Shown here piece after piece: positions 4,573 through 5,125 of a stretch of DNA of 5,125 nt; the first letter of the stretch is position 1; the number at the start of each line of letters is the position of its first letter. Source of the DNA: Niveispirillum sp. (GTDB lineage Bacteria; Pseudomonadota; Alphaproteobacteria; Azospirillales; Azospirillaceae). A model generated the notes under the pieces. The model had not been told where the DNA came from and searched no databases. It saw nothing but the letters and a program-made list of their open reading frames with translations. Location: the NCBI GenBank assembly GCA_016463045.1, contig JAEMSB010000363.1, positions 1-5,125 of the forward strand. Direction: 5' to 3'. Made by a program: the position numbers and the translations under genes.

Positions 4573-5125
4573 TCAATAAACCGTGTCGGTGTTGAACCGG
4601 GATTGGGCGGCCAGTCGGACAGCGGCATTGGCGGCGCCGTACGCGTCGTACCCGCACCGCTGCACGAATTCGAAGAAGAAGCGCTTGGCGAAGGCGCGGG
4701 AGTAGAGCTGGAAGAACTCGGCCTCGTCGGTCCGGTCATAGAGGATGTCGTGTGCTGCCATCCGTTCCACCAGTTCGGGGTCCAGGCCGAACCGCGCCTC
4801 GATATCGTCATAGTAGTTGCGGGGGATGGGCAGCCGTTCCAGCCCGCGTTCCTGCAACGCCTTTGCGGTCGCAAAGATATCGCCGGTGGAGAGCGCCACA
4901 TGCTGCACGCCCGCACCCAGATAATGGTTCAGGAAGCGCGATGTCAGGGTTTGCGCCGCCGCAGAGCCGTTCAGGGTGACGCGGAACGACCGGTCGCCAT
5001 TCTCGATCGCCTGACTATGGACGATGCCCAGCGGATCGGCGATTTCAAGCTGCGGCGTCTTGGTCACGTCGAACAGCGCGAAATAATAGAGCAGCCAGGA
5101 CAGGAATTCCTCATACCCCATGGCC
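4573..5125 (-). CDS. quiC: 3-dehydroshikimate dehydratase, QuiC-type, C-terminal HPPD-like domain (partial)
   Basis: The last 183 or so codons of a gene that enters from the right edge; the reading frame stays open to the window end, so the internal ATG at 5121 is not the true start. The sequence matches the C-terminal domain of fused sugar-phosphate-isomerase-like/4-hydroxyphenylpyruvate-dioxygenase-like proteins. Counting from that ATG, GVQHVALSTGDIF (71-83) carries the conserved metal-ligand His74, NYYDDIEARFGL (102-113) is a typical block, and RFFFEFVQR (147-155) carries ligand Glu151. The ending GYDAYGAANAAVRLAAQ (157-173) is characteristic of QuiC dehydratases and differs from true HPPD. 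In characterised members, the unseen N-terminal TIM barrel converts 3-dehydroshikimate to protocatechuate in quinate/shikimate breakdown; the role of the HPPD-like half is poorly understood. The gene lies 47 nt before an exported carboxylesterase gene, likely in one operon. A plain HPPD is less likely. Confidence 0.82.
   Translation of the reverse strand, partial: AMGYEEFLSWLLYYFALFDVTKTPQLEIADPLGIVHSQAIENGDRSFRVTLNGSAAAQTLTSRFLNHYLGAGVQHVALSTGDIFATAKALQERGLERLPIPRNYYDDIEARFGLDPELVERMAAHDILYDRTDEAEFFQLYSRAFAKRFFFEFVQRCGYDAYGAANAAVRLAAQSRFNTDTVY

Noticed and set aside
4573..5121. True 4-hydroxyphenylpyruvate dioxygenase (tyrosine breakdown) or a complete 182-residue protein
   Set aside because: The ending YGAANAAVRLAAQ is typical of QuiC-type dehydratases, not HPPD, and the frame stays open upstream of the ATG to the window edge, so this is the end of a longer gene.

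Overview
The window is GC-rich bacterial DNA with every supported gene on the minus strand, so it is read from right to left. The gene content is a TonB-dependent receptor with an EEIVVTG box, exported esterases, and a 3-dehydroshikimate dehydratase of the fused QuiC type. With the strong GC bias at third codon positions, this points to an alphaproteobacterium, perhaps Azospirillaceae/Rhodospirillales, Sphingomonadales or Caulobacterales. The genus cannot be fixed from the sequence alone.

In transcription order the layout is as follows. (1) The 3' end of a QuiC-like 3-dehydroshikimate dehydratase with an HPPD-like C-terminal domain (5125-4573). (2) A 47-nt gap, then an exported type-B carboxylesterase (4525-2945). 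(3) A 12-nt gap, then a small exported DUF3237 protein (2932-2450). (4) A 69-nt gap holding a GC hairpin, then a TetR-family regulator (2380-1712). (5) A 176-nt control region with a clear promoter whose -35/-10 spacer is filled by a near-perfect palindrome, followed by a leader hairpin. (6) An exported alpha/beta-hydrolase esterase of the BD-FAE/Aes type (1535-453). (7) A 92-nt gap with small hairpins. (8) The first 120 codons of a TonB-dependent receptor, starting at GTG (360 to beyond the left edge).

The genes fit a scavenging locus for plant-derived aromatic esters. The receptor would import the ester or its fragments across the outer membrane. The two exported esterases would cleave ester bonds in the periplasm or outside the cell. 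The QuiC-like enzyme would turn dehydroshikimate, derived from quinate or shikimate, into protocatechuate. The TetR protein would repress the esterase-receptor unit through the palindrome. Hydroxycinnamoyl-quinate esters such as chlorogenate are an attractive substrate guess, but this is inferred from gene neighbours and not shown by the sequence.

The strongest new observations are the operator embedded in the promoter and the exported, esterase-coupled DUF3237 protein. I see no tRNA, rRNA, CRISPR array, insertion sequence or sign of recent transfer.
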